DNA of 64,000 nucleotides from Dioszegia crocea (lineage: Eukaryota; Basidiomycota; Tremellomycetes; Tremellales; Bulleribasidiaceae): NCBI GenBank assembly GCA_001600615.1, contig BCKK01000001.1:1155082-1219081 (forward strand), in the 5' to 3' direction. Below the pieces are notes generated by a model, which worked only from the letters and a program-made list of their open reading frames with translations, ran no database searches and had not been told where the DNA came from. The position numbers and the translations under genes are program-made. Position 1 is the first letter of the stretch; each line of letters begins with the position of its first letter. This document shows positions 33,281-44,868 of the stretch, in pieces.

Positions 33281-36200
33281 CTACGGCTCCTTAGCCTCCA
33301 CCTGGATAGTCACACCTGGGTAATTCGGGTGGACGAGATCCCAATTACACCTCTCCCACAACTTCTTCGCCCCATACTTCTTCCTCAGCTTGTGCATCAC
33401 CTCCCTTCTCCCCTTCTCGCCAATGGCAATGAGGTACCTCTCCATGTTCTTCTCAATCCACTTCCATCGATCCTTCTCTGCCTCAGGGTCATTGAACCAC
33501 CTCTCCTCCCTGTCCGCCCACTTCATCTTCTCCTGCTCAATCTTCACTCGCGCAGTCGCGACGTGATGCGCAAGCCACTCCGGAGTAAGCTTCTCACCGC
33601 GGGTGATGTTGAATAGATGGTTGGCCTTGACCGGGTGGAGTATGGCGTACTTCAACCTCGTTGTTCGGGTAGTGGTGTTGATGACGAAGTAGACCATCTC
33701 GTCAAAGTATTGTTGGTTCGTCCATTCGTCATCCTCTGCACATTGAGGTGGATCCCATTTCGCCCCTTCCTCCAGAAGGACCTTCTTCATGGCATCCAGG
33801 ACCACCGTCTCACTCGTCGCAGTCCAAGGCTTGCCCCGACCTTTGCCCTTGAACTGCTGTCGGTCCTTCTGCTGCATCCACAGATCGAAGGGGACGTGGG
33901 CGAACCACTTGAGCTTGCGGACAGCGGGTGGCTCATCCCATTCCTCGCCGTGTTCCTTCGCCCGTTTCCGCATGATCTTGCGGTACCATTTCTCGGGGCG
34001 TTCGCGGAAGTCCCACATGAGGATGTTGTCGAGCGACTTTAGTCCGCCGAGAGGGGGATTTGGGGATCGATGGGGTCGGCGCCGCATGACTTTTCGGGAA
34101 ACAGTCTTGGCTGGAAGAGGGATAAAGTGATAATCGAATTGGGTCAATTTGCCCTTCTTCGAACATTGTTTGATCTAGCTTGTCAGTAATTGAAATAGTG
34201 TTGATAACCGGACGACTCACCTGATGGTATATATTGATCCAGTGGGCCCTGACGGACAATTTCTCCAGGCAATCCTGCCACGCCGTCAACGCCCTACCAA
34301 GGAGCTGGGCCCCAGTAGGGTTGTTCATCCTCCACCCAATAGGTGGAATCCACCCTCGTGGCATCCGATCCTGGTCCGCCGTCTTCAACCACTTCTTGTC
34401 GGCAGACGTAAACTCCCGTTCGAGATCGTCATTCTCACCAAATAGTCCCGCCCAGATTTCGCGCCGCTGTCGTTCATCAGGGTGGAGACCCTCAAGCACG
34501 GGGTCGGTGAGATGGGCGTTACGGCGCTCGATCGCGTAGATATAGGCAGCCACGCGGTCGTCTGGGTTTTTGGAAGGGTCAAACTCGTTGTCGGCAAGTA
34601 GCCAAGGGTCGGCGTTCTTGACATTGGTGAGATCAATGGCGACCATCGAGTTCTCGTTGGGGCCCTCCGAGGCGAACTGGTCATATTCGACGTAGTTGGA
34701 TGTATCGCTATCCGAGTCCGAGTCCGTCTCTTCCCCGTCATTCACATCCGCCTCCCTTTCCTCCCTGATTTCTTCGTCTCGCTTTCGCTTATTCTTTCCC
34801 GGACCTGATCGGGAAAGGGTTTGATTTGGCTTCTGGCGAGGTCCCGTGGGAGCATTGGACGACGAGGACGGCCGCGGGCCGGAGGTAGTCGATGCCTTGC
34901 CAGTACGCGGTGCCGATGTACCGCTTACCGAAGGTGCAGAGTGGGGGACCGCGCTGCTGGTGGCCGTATTGAGTGGTACGGCAGGTGCCGAGCGTGACTT
35001 TGCGAGCGAGGTGGGCACTGGTTGCTGTTTATCACCGGTCGCCTTGTTCCGAGGGGTGTTCCCGCTCGTACCGCCAGGATTCGCCGGTGGCTCCTCCTCG
35101 CCTCGATTCTCCTCATTCTTCTTCTTCTTCCTCGGCTTCGCCGCCAAATCCACATCCCTCTCCTCAATCATGGCAGCTAGCTCCGCTGCTCGCCTTTCCT
35201 GCTTGGACTTCTTCTTGGCCTTCTTCTTGGCCGCCGCCTCTTCCGCAGCTTTCTTCTTCTGGACCTCGAGCGTCGTGTCCACTTCTGCAACCAGGACCTC
35301 CCCACCACGCCTCGGTTTCATTTCCCCCACCTTCCGATTCTTCCGCTCCAGCTTCTCCCGGTCAACGCGGGCCTGCGGCGTTTCGGTTTGTCTCTCAATG
35401 TACGCCGTGCCCGCCGTGCCCTCAGCAGCATTTACCAACCCCATCTCATCGTCCTGGTCCATGACCACCCTAAACTTGTCCTTGACGCCAAAGTATCCCC
35501 AGGGGAATCGGAGAGCACGAGCGACCGTGTCGAGGCTCTTCTTTTCAATGACTGCTGCTCCGCCGAAAAACTCCATCTCGAATTCCACCGGCGCGAACAT
35601 GGCGAGGATTTGTTCAAGCTCATGAAGGTGGACCTTGCCCAAATCTTCCGGCTCGAAGGAGTGGAGGATAGTAAGTCTGCGCATGGGGATGGGGATGCGA
35701 GCCGGTTTCTCGGGTGCCGGCTCGTTCGGGTCTGGTTCGAGACCGAGAATGGGTACGGTGACGGTCTTCTCGAGGCATCGATGGACGGCATGGGCCAAGC
35801 TGCGGAGGAGGCGGTGGATAGACGGGAGTGGCATTTGTAGGGTAAGGCTGAGGTGCCTGGTCGATTGAACGGGGATCCAACGATCGATACGCTTCAAGGC
35901 GCGCTGAATGTCAGCACAGCTCTGTCTTCCAGCTTGAATTTGACTTACCTCAGCATCCCTTTCTCCTATAATCACTACTTCATTCCACCCTTTCTGAGTT
36001 CCGCTCCACCACGACTTGCACACCAGCCCATAGTCATATAGACTCTTCCTCATAATGGCAGTCTTGTACGCCTTGGTCTCGCCGTTGGTAAGGCGATCAT
36101 TGGCCAGTGTAGGCGCCCAAGGGTCACGACCCTTGATGGGTACACAGGGAAGGGGATTGGCGAGTAAAATCAGGTAGAGGTGATCGAAAATATTTTCGAG

Positions 36201-36992
36201 AATGTCGTCCGTGCATCGCTGCGCTGGTGAGAGCCACCCGGCAGGACGAACGATTTCGGCCTCGGGTACAGGAGCATCCTCGGGCACGGACGGAATCTCG
36301 GCGCGCATGGCATCACGAGCATAGGCTTCAAACGTCGATAGGGATAGGTTGGGGGGTGCCATCCACGCCTTGTAGGTGTTACCGACCTGGTATAGGTCTC
36401 GAGATTTGCGTCGACCCTCAACTGGCGGAGGATCGACGACTCCCTTCTTCATAGGCACTCCCGGCGGCGCCCGAAGGCCGGTGGCTTTGGGAAAGTAGGG
36501 GATGTTGGGACCTTGGTGGTAGGGTGACCAATTAGTGTGGGATCGTGGCTGCTTATGTTGAGGCCCAGTGATATGCTGAGCGCGGAAGTGTGATAGAGGA
36601 ACGATAGGCCTGGGATACGGCTCGTACTCGGGAAGACCGGGGTGTCGTCGGGATGGCGGTAGGTCCTCGGGTCTGATGGTAGGAGGTCTTGACTTCCTGG
36701 CTCGGTTGTTCTTGGAATTACCACCAGTCGGCGTCCCCATCTGCTCAGCGACCAAGATGGTGGCTTGAGTCTGCTCTCTGTGCGCCACCACCGACGCTGT
36801 TGCAGACCCCTCGCCTTCAGCCTCGGCGAAGCGTGTCCGCTTGATGGGTGGCGCAGCGCGGTCCTGCACAGGTTCGTGTCGACCATTACTGGTCCCGGCA
36901 GGTCGCTGTGGGATGTGGGAGTCGAGAGCAGCATCTGATGCGGTGCGCTTGTTGGAGAGGGGGACGGGGATTGGATCTGTCGATGAGGACAT
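33281..36992 (-). CDS. Large F-box-like protein of unknown function
   Basis: A protein of roughly 1,200 residues. The N-terminal 250 residues are disordered and basic (NKRTASD, PIKRTRFAE). Then comes an F-box-like segment: CTDDILENIFDHLYLILLA followed later by LVCKSWW. The middle has low-complexity Lys/Ala/Glu and Ser/Pro stretches. The C-terminal 280 residues are Trp/Lys-rich (WYRKIMRKRAKEHGEEW, HLFNITRGEKLTPEW) with no recognised fold. Two introns are clear. One at about 34,180-34,220 joins INIYHQ to IKQCSKKGKLTQF. The other, near 35,905-35,950 (GTAAGT...GCTGACATTCAG, 45 nt), has no stop and is a multiple of three, so naive calling reads through it. The 5' leader has its own intron. Confidence 0.75.
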
Positions 36993-38490
36993 TGTGATGG
37001 AATATCGGAAGGGGTATAGAGCGAAATGCTGTGAAGTTAGCCTATGTGCGATCCAAAACTGCGGTTTGGGAAATAGCCTGTATAAGTTGCGGAGGTATGG
37101 AAAATGAGGGACACGAAGTACGGGTGGGTGGCAAAGCTGACTAGAGCGTGGGAACGAGACTCACCTAAATGAGAACCGCAGAGGAGGACCCTGTACTTCG
37201 AGCACGCCTGAGTGGCGCTGAAACCGAATTAGGATATTCGTCTGGTGGCGAGACGAGAGTAAAGACGCCGAGATACGAAGTGCAGAAAAAGAGAGAAAGG
37301 CAAGAGAGGGAAGGAAAGTGGCGAGGGTGAGACCCTATATACGCCCTGGCTGATGGGAGCAAATCGTGGGAATGGCAGGTGAGACACTCATCAGGCACCT
37401 CGCCCGAGGCCCCGTGGAGCGGTGCACCGAGTCAAGATCCGGCCGCTCGACTTGCTGTTCGACGGACAGTCGAGTGGCAAGGTCTGCAAGCCTCTCAAGT
37501 ACCCCGACTGTAGAGTATGTGATGTGAACAGGGGAGGTAGAGAAGGCGGTTGAGTCGAGGCATGTCACGGCGGCGAAGAGGTGTGTGAAACATGCCGTAA
37601 CCTCGATTAGTCACAGCATGTCACCGCGACTATGAATTGCTCTTTGTTGTATACTTGCTCATGCATCGGCTGACCGAAGATAGCTGGGCTTGGAGCAGAT
37701 TGAACGGCGCACTATCATTGGGCTCGGGCCGAGCTCCCATGAGGTGTGACTTGTGATCTAGATGAGTTCCGACGGTGGCTTTAAGTTTGCTCCTCTCGAG
37801 GGTGCTCGGAATTGGCTCAGATTTCTGATCTTTGGGCTTCGAGCTTTGAGATAGCATTGAGGAATCTGCAGCGAAGTATCGAAGCGACGCTAGCGCCGCA
37901 GCGCTAAAGATTCAGGCAGGAATGGCGCTCTGGCGATGAATGACCGACCATCGGTCGAAATGACAAAAGGACTTCCCGTTCCGGACACACCGCCTCCTGT
38001 CCAAGCTATCGTGTGACCGTCTACAACGCATAATCCGCACGATGTATTGTTGCTCCTCTAGTATACCAAAGGCATCTTCGAACAGTGCCAGCCCACAGTC
38101 CACTCGGCCGCCGTCAAAGCGACCACATTCTTGCTTTACGGAAGTGGTGACGGAAAAGCCAAGGCCTACATCACCGCTTTTGCGGTCCCCGTCGGCGCCG
38201 TCGGACTGCATGTTTTTCAGCTCGCATATATATTGACGGCTTGGGTGCTGGACCTCTCGCTCCTCCCTCGTCCTCATCTGTCCTAAAGGCTCGCACAGCT
38301 CGATCCGCCAGAGCAAGCGAGCATCGGTCGTCCTGCCAGTCGGTAGTCATTGAGCAAATTTGTTTACGTTCGAGACCCCTGTTTCAGACGTGAGTATTGA
38401 GTTTCAGCTCATCTGCTAGAGATTGCGCAGGCAGCAGCAGCTAACTCATCAGGTCGCAAGACAATCTCCTATCTCTCTCTCTCATACAAG
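36993..38490. other. Long divergent intergenic region, F-box-like gene / phospholipase B
   Basis: About 1.5 kb. The right end of each side shows leader structure: a TATATA at 37336-37341 with leader intron for the minus gene, and CATATATATTG near 38224 plus a GTGAGT...CTAACTCATCAG intron at about 38390-38452 for the plus gene. The central 37,500-38,200 has only unsupported short ORFs. Confidence 0.45.
37029..37164 (-). promoter_or_regulatory. Probable 5'-UTR intron of the large F-box-like gene
   Basis: On the minus strand a GGTGAGTCTCG donor at 37164 pairs with a CTAACTTCACAG acceptor at 37029, 36 bases before the start codon at 36992. A pyrimidine-rich leader exon lies upstream, and a TATATA at 37336-37341 fits as its promoter. 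Confidence 0.5.
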
Positions 38491-40952
38491 ATGCTCCTCA
38501 ACGCTGTGATCCCTTTGCTTCTCGTCAACTCCCTCGTCGCCGCCCTTCCCTCATCGCTCGCCACTGATGCCGAGTTCCGCGAGAATGCTAAACGGGCATT
38601 GGTGCTCAGACTCGTCAAGGAGATAGACGAGCAGACTCGGGCTGGGGCCAAGGTGAATCTGGATAACCTGCTCACGCCTCAAGAAAGGCAGTTGCTTGGT
38701 GGTGGCGATGAGTATGCGCCATACAAAGTGGCCTGTCCGACTGGGTGGACTTGGGTCCGATCTGCCGATGTGAGTTTGGCCAGGCTTAAGTCTGATGTCG
38801 ACCAAAGGATCCAGCTGATTAATTCAGTCCCTCGGCGTGGGCGAGCAGAACTACCTTTCCCAGCGCAAACCTTACCTTAACCCTGCCATCAACAAGCAGC
38901 TCGCTCGGGTTGGATTACCGCAGCCTAACAGGACACCCGTCATCGGCTTTGCCCTAAGTGGTGGTGGCTACCGAGCCATGCAGTAAGTCTTCTGGTCTTG
39001 ACCCTTGACTGGCGCTGATCAACCAGAGTCGGCTCAGGCGGTGTCATGGCGACGATGAACCAATCTGCTGAGGCAGCTGCAAGCGGGATTGGAGGATGGT
39101 ACGAGGGTGTGACATACCAGGCGGGTCTGAGTGGTGGGAGTTGGGCAACAACTACAATGATGGCCAACAATGGACGCCTCCCCACCGATCTTGTGAAAGA
39201 GGTAAGTACATTGTAGTATCCTTAGGATGGCTGATGCCCGTGCTGATATATCAGGTGTGGAATCTCCAATCCAACCTTGTCATACCCGATGATAACAAGC
39301 TATCGTTCTATTACAACATGGTGTCCAACGTCAGAGCCAAGGCCAATTCGGGATTCAGGACGCAAATCGTGAGATTTAATCCGCACATGCCTTGGGCGAT
39401 CAGCTGATGTTCATCAGGCCGACTACTGGTCTTTGGCACTCGGAGATCACCTGCTTCCCTCTCAATACCACCTATCCAACTCCCCCAACTACACTATCAA
39501 TCAACTCCCCTCTACCATCCCGGGTCTGGCCAATGGAAGTCTTCCCATGCCCATCATCATCGCTGCCGAGTGAGTCGACACGACTAGCAAGCAGCTCTGG
39601 ATCTTATCGCTGACGTCTAGGCGTGAACCGGGAGAGCAGGTTACTCCACGGAACGCTACCATCTGGGAGATGACGCCGTATGAGTTTGGATCTTGGGCGT
39701 TCGGAAGCACGACCAAGGTCCGAGGTGCCTTCACGCCCATCGAATATCTCGGCAGTTCACTTAACAATGGTCAGATCAACGGATCATGCTACAAGGGTTT
39801 CGATCAGCTGTCGTAAGTCCGCGCTTCCCTACTCTGCCCGAGGGTGCCTGCTGACTCGACCAGATTCATGGCTGGAACTTCTTCCACCCTCTTCTCGAGT
39901 GCGCTTACAACTCTTTCATCAACAAATGCGTCAGGCGTCATTGTCGATGCCATCTCATCTGTGCTCGAGTCTATCGGAGACCAGGAGAACGACGTCGCGG
40001 TTTATCCTAATTCCTTCGCCAACTGGAACCCAAGCACCAACCCTGTGAGTATCTTTGATCCATCGAGAGAAGAATTGGCTGACTTGCAGATCTCGGGATA
40101 TCAATACATCACGCTCGTTGACGCCGGCTTGACCAATCAGAACATCCCCATCGAGCCCCTCCTCATTCCTTACCGAAATGTCGACGCCATTATCGCATTC
40201 GACTCCTCGGCCGACACAACCTACTCCTGGCCGAATGGTACCGCGCTTCGACAGACTTTCGAGCGTGCGGAGAGGCTCGCCGAGACTCAGGATGTCTCCA
40301 TCCGCATGCCAAAGATCCCCAGTGCTAATGGGTTCATCAATGGTGGATTCAACCAGCGCCCCACCATCTTTGGTTGTGATGCCCAGAACGGGACTACACC
40401 CCTTATCGTCTATGTCCCAAACTACCCTTGGTCATACTACGCCAACACCTCTACTGTAGGTTATGCCCTATTCTCACTAAGCAAAGTCACTGACAAGTTC
40501 AGTTCCAACTAGAATATGAGCAGACCGAATCTACCCAGGTGGTCCTTAACGGTCTCCGATCCCTGTCCCTCAACGGCACCGTCTCCTCATGGCCCAAGTG
40601 CCTGGCCTGCGCCATGGCAGACCGAGCCTACACCACCCGTCCTGCCGATTGCCAGGCCTGCTTCGATACTTGGTGCTGGGACGGAACGGACAATACTACT
40701 ACCCCCGCAGAGTACGAGCCCGTCCTCGGTACCGTACCCCGATTCATCAGCCAGAACAATCTTGGCACGGCCGGAGCAGCGACTGGCTCAAGTAATGCCG
40801 TGGCGGGGACTAGTAGCTCGCCTGTCGCTTCTGCGTCATCGAGTCGGGCTGCAGCGGGAGAGGTGTTGAGCAAGGGTCTGCTGGGTTGGGGGAGCGTGAC
40901 AACTCTGGCCTTGGTGGGGATGGTGACGGGATCGATGGCCGTGCTGAGCTAG
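38491..40952 (+). CDS. PLB1: Secreted/GPI-anchored phospholipase B (lysophospholipase)
   Basis: Phospholipase B removes acyl chains from phospholipids and lysophospholipids at the cell surface. It starts with a signal peptide (MLLNAVIPLLLVNSLVAALP). The patatin/cPLA2-type core shows FALSGGGYRAM (oxyanion and Arg), YQAGLSGGSWATTT (GLSGGSW, catalytic Ser) and YITLVDAGLTNQNIPIEPLL (catalytic Asp). In most relatives the last motif is DGG, here it is DAG. Many N-glycosylation sites are present. The C-terminal Cys-rich block CLACAMADRAYTTRPADCQAC is typical of the family. A Ser/Ala-rich stretch and a hydrophobic tail (SVTTLALVGMVTGSMAVLS) predict a GPI anchor. About seven short introns. Identification secure; the symbol follows the fungal name. 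Confidence 0.93.
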
Positions 40953-41326
40953 GTGGCAGGGAAAAGATCATATCAAGTGCCAATCTACCGTCGGACAATG
41001 ACCCCATGTTCAAAGTGTAGCTTATAGATTGCTTATAGAGATATGACGGCGTGAGTATTGCAGTCGAGAAATGTCGGTTTCTGATCGGAGAACGTTGTTT
41101 CTCAGACGAAGCAGCTGTGGAGCAGCCTGTGTAGACTATGCGGAGCGCCCTCAGTCGTCGTTGTCCCTCGTTGAGTCTCGCCATAGGGACGATGGCGAAG
41201 AGGGACATGTTTCAGATGGTTGTACGAAATTATCCGCCAGAACGAATTACCTGATCATCGATCATGATCATCTTTCGACAGTCTTCAGTGTTTGACATCA
41301 ACCGCATATAACAGCTGCCATCCGCG
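40953..41326. other. Intergenic region, PLB1 / NDUFAF6-like
   Basis: About 370 bases. No supported coding sequence or RNA gene. Confidence 0.45.
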
Positions 41327-42606
41327 ATGCCGACTCTGAGTGCTTCTAAGCTGGGAATCATCTCTTCAGTAACGCGATCTGCCCTCTCGGGGCGGCCAGC
41401 GTCGTTCGCAGCGAGCCCATCGCCCGGGAGAAGAGCCAGAATCGACGACAGTCACATCTACCGATCCAACACCCTTCGACCCAGTCGAGACTACGCCACT
41501 AGCTCAGTCTCACAACCCAAACCTCAGTTGAATGTCCCATCATCGGCCGGCGGCCCACAGGCACCGCTAGAGTACTGCTCTTCGCTTGTGCAGAGGCTCG
41601 ATCCTGAGGCGTGGCTCAGTAGCTACTTTTGGCCAAAGAGGGAGAGAGCTTGGTTTCTAGCTTGGAGAGCATTCAACGTATGTCAAATCTTCGCTACAGG
41701 TATGTTGGAGAGATTGAGCTAATCGATCCAGCTCGAGCTGCACCTGGTATCGACAACAGTCACTCAACCTGCGCTTGCCTCGATCCGATTCCAGTTTTGG
41801 AGGGATGCGCTGAAGGCAATTTATGCCCGGGATGCTGGGTCAGGCTCGGCCGTCCCGCAGCATCCTGTAGCTGTGCTGCTGGCTGAGATGAAGCGGGAGC
41901 GGCCGGTGCAGAAGTATTACCTGAGTCAGATGATAGATACCAGGGTACGTCCGATTCCCGACGGCGTGAGATGACATTCAGCTGACAACCAGGCCAAAAA
42001 CCTTTCACTCCCTCCATCCTCTCCTACTCTCGAGTCTCATCTGACAACACACGGACCCTTACATTCATCCTTGCTCCTCGGCCCACTTCCACTTCTCCTA
42101 TCCCCGACAGACCCGGCCACATCCGGGATCTCCCACACTCTCTCCCACCTCTCCAGTCTGCTCTGCATCACCTCGCTTCTCCGCTCTCTCCCTATACTCA
42201 TCTCGAAACGGGTGCTCAATATCCCTGCGGATGTGCGGGAGCGACATGGTGTAGTGGAGGAGGATGTGCTCAGGAATGGAGCTGCAGCGAAGGGCGTGAG
42301 AGATGCATGCTATGAGATAGGCACGAGGGGGATGGACGAGTTAATCACTGCTCGGAGAGAGACCAAGGGAGCTGGAGGCAGGGTTGAGCCTAAGGCTGTG
42401 AGACCACTTTTCCTGTCTGCGGTAAGTGTCGGGCGGGATCCTTCCTGACGGGATTGGGCACATGCTGATGAGCACAGGTACCGGCCGAGCGATATCTCAA
42501 ACGCTTGGAGGGGGTCGATTTCGATGTCTTCCATCCGGACTTACAACGGCAGGATTGGAGACTCGCGCCTACGATCTGGTGGAGGAGCCAGACAGGCAAA
42601 TTATGA
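41327..42606 (+). CDS. NDUFAF6-like protein (squalene/phytoene synthase fold), mitochondrial complex I assembly
   Basis: The N-terminus is Arg/Ser-rich and acidic-poor (MPTLSASKLGIISSVTRSAL), a likely mitochondrial targeting sequence. The core LEYCSSLVQRLDPEAWLSSY, RAWFLAWRAFN and LELHLVSTTVTQPALASIRFQFWRDALKAIY is the isoprenoid-synthase type fold of NDUFAF6 (C8orf38), a complex I assembly factor. The Asp-rich motifs of true squalene synthase are not apparent, as expected for NDUFAF6. The C-terminus ERYLKRLEGVDFDVFHP and LAPTIWWRSQTGKL also fits. Three introns. Confidence 0.82.
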
Positions 42607-42907
42607 CCTAAGAGCGAGGACCTGTCCCCGAATCGGTGATCAGCCAGCAGAGAAGCAGAATCTCAAGGCACGACCCTCGAGGTACTCTTCAGCTCGATCC
42701 GGGAGCGGCTGAGGACAACAGTCTTGTCAGGCCAAGGTTAGATCATGAGACTGCGTAAATGCATGAACCCGGACTATGATCATCGACTATAAGTTCATAT
42801 CACAGTCGTCGTTGTCTCTCACGGCTGCGGATTATTGAAAGCCCAAATACTACACACAGCCAGCTTCGCACTTCCCGTCCCGATCTCGCTCTGACTGTCC
42901 GAGTGCC
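42607..42907. other. Convergent intergenic region, NDUFAF6-like / RAE1
   Basis: 301 bases holding the 3' ends of two converging genes. Nothing else is supported. Confidence 0.5.
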
Positions 42908-44545
42908 CTACTTCTTCTTCTTCAGCACCTCCTCAGGCTTGACTGGGTGAAGCATGACCCGTGGTGCAAGATGGGGCTGACTTGACGTTGGCACGCCAGA
43001 GTGACCCTTCGACCAGTCATACGACAATGCGCTGCAGTGTCAGATTTCGTTCGTGCCGCATAGCGCTGGCAGTAGCCGACTTACTAAGCGAAAATGCTAT
43101 GATTCGAGTTGAAGGAGCATGAAGTGACTGGTGAGCCGTATTGTATCGGCTTCGCATCTTGGTCACCGTTGCCCATCTCCTTCAGAGTCCATCCTGGAGG
43201 TGTCAGCATCGTATACAAGCGGATGATGACTATACAAAGAATTGAGGGCTATACCCCGAAGCCGAAAAGCGGACTTACCCTTCAGTTTGGTCCGACCCAC
43301 TCCATCCCAGAAGGTGATACTTCCATCTGCTCCAGCCGTACAGAACGTCTCGTGCTCCTTGTGGAAACACACATCGTTGACCGCAAAGACATTTTGGGAC
43401 ATTTGGGTATTGCCGTTGACTGGGACAGAAGAAGCGTGGTTTTGCATACCCTGTGGGAGGGTATTTTGGTTGATGTCGTATCGGTGGCATTTGAACGAGT
43501 AGCTTGGGTTTGGCGCAGCTCTAATGTATCAGTAAAACGATTGATTGTAGCCGCAGGATAGTAACGCACTTTGAATCATCGTGGAAAGGGTATCTGAAGA
43601 TCAGCATGTGTCAGACGGTCGAGACGTAATACTCACTGTATACCGACTCTTCCTTCTATACTGCCGATCGCATACGCATCCACCTGAGGGAAACACTTCA
43701 CGACTCGGGTCTGCCATCTCAACGGCGAATCTGTAGACTGGATATGATTAGCCACGTTCAGCCAGAAGCAAGGTCGGACAAAGTGAAACCCACTTTGAAA
43801 GGCACGAAGGGGTTGTCCCACTTGTACACGTTTACTTTTCTGTCTGACAGTGCCACGACCTGAGCGTCAGTAAGAATGGAGCGATGGCCTTCATTTTCAA
43901 CCCACCAGCATCTGCCCATTGTGGCTCATGGAGTAAGGTCTTCCGGACAACTCCACTGGTTTTCCAGATCCGGGATTGACGATCGCTCGGTTGTTTTGTA
44001 TATCCCAATACTATGAGATCAGTCGCAATCCAGAGGAGGACAGCGGTCTACACGCGTCGACGCCCAACTCACTCGTAGCTGTAAGTCCCACCCTGCCGAA
44101 ACCAATATCTGCTGTCCGCCCGCATTCACAAACTCCACACAGCTGACTGGCTTGTCATGCGAGTGGATCGTCGTCGCTTGCCCAGTCGTCAAGTCATACA
44201 CCTTGACCGCTCCATCGCAACCTCCAGAGAACAACTTGGTGCCATCCTGAACATCAGCTCTTGCAGATGATTCCTCCGATGGACATCGTCACTCACACTA
44301 TGCCAGGCAAGATCCAGAACCGGCTTATCGTGGCTGTACATCGCCAAGGGGTTCGAGCTCCCATCAGCCCCCACGCCGTATATCCGAACATTGTTATCCC
44401 AAGATGCTACAGCCAGTAGATCCTTTCCGCCCGCCATGGGAGGAATGACAGGAGCGAAAGCTATCTTCGAGACAGAGTCCGGTGGTGGCTGCGAGATGGC
44501 CATGTCCGGGGACGGCCGGGGCATCTGCTGCTGCGCGCTGAACAT
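42908..44545 (-). CDS. RAE1: mRNA export factor Rae1/Gle2 (WD40)
   Basis: Rae1 is a WD40 propeller that binds Nup98 at the nuclear pore and supports mRNA export. The exons give PPPDSVSKIAFAP, LAVASWDNNVRIYGV, KLFSGGCDGAVKVYDL, VSAGWDLQLRYWDIQN, ELSGRPYSMS, AIGSIEGRVGIQY and the Rae1-specific block CHR, then NVFAVNDVCFHKEHETFCTAG, ADGSITFWD, SVTSCSFNSNHSIFAYALSYDWSKGH-like end and VMLHPVKPEEVLKKKK. Eight or so introns; small exons around 43,560-43,650 are approximate. Start at 44543-44545. The divergent neighbour HGH1 starts 323 bp away. Identification secure. Confidence 0.92.
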
Positions 44546-44868
44546 GATGCAGCGGTCGAAGGGGAGATTTTAGATTGAGGTGTTCGAAGCGGCTGTGATC
44601 CAATCTGGATTATGGAAAAGCGGAGGATATGATCAATAAGCCGTTTGACGCGCTCCTTGACTTGATCTGAGCGAGCTGACGCTGTCTGGTTTGGTTATGG
44701 TGAGGAATGTATAGTGAAGGGTGATCGTGTATCGACCTGGTGGCCTTGGGCGAGCATTTGGCTGAGGGGAACCGGCGCAACCGTGGGAAACCATAAAAGT
44801 TGGAGGGATAAGATGGATTTCAAAGCATGTCCACCCTCCACCTTCCGATCCATCTACGCATACACACA
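44546..44868. promoter_or_regulatory. Divergent promoter, RAE1 / HGH1
   Basis: 323 bases between opposed start codons. It probably serves both housekeeping genes. No TATA box of note. Confidence 0.4.

Noticed and set aside
37900..38000. Short hairpins (e.g. GACCGACCATCGGTC) as a possible tRNA
   Set aside because: No cloverleaf, A/B box or CCA-proximal pairing could be made; no tRNA was found in the window.
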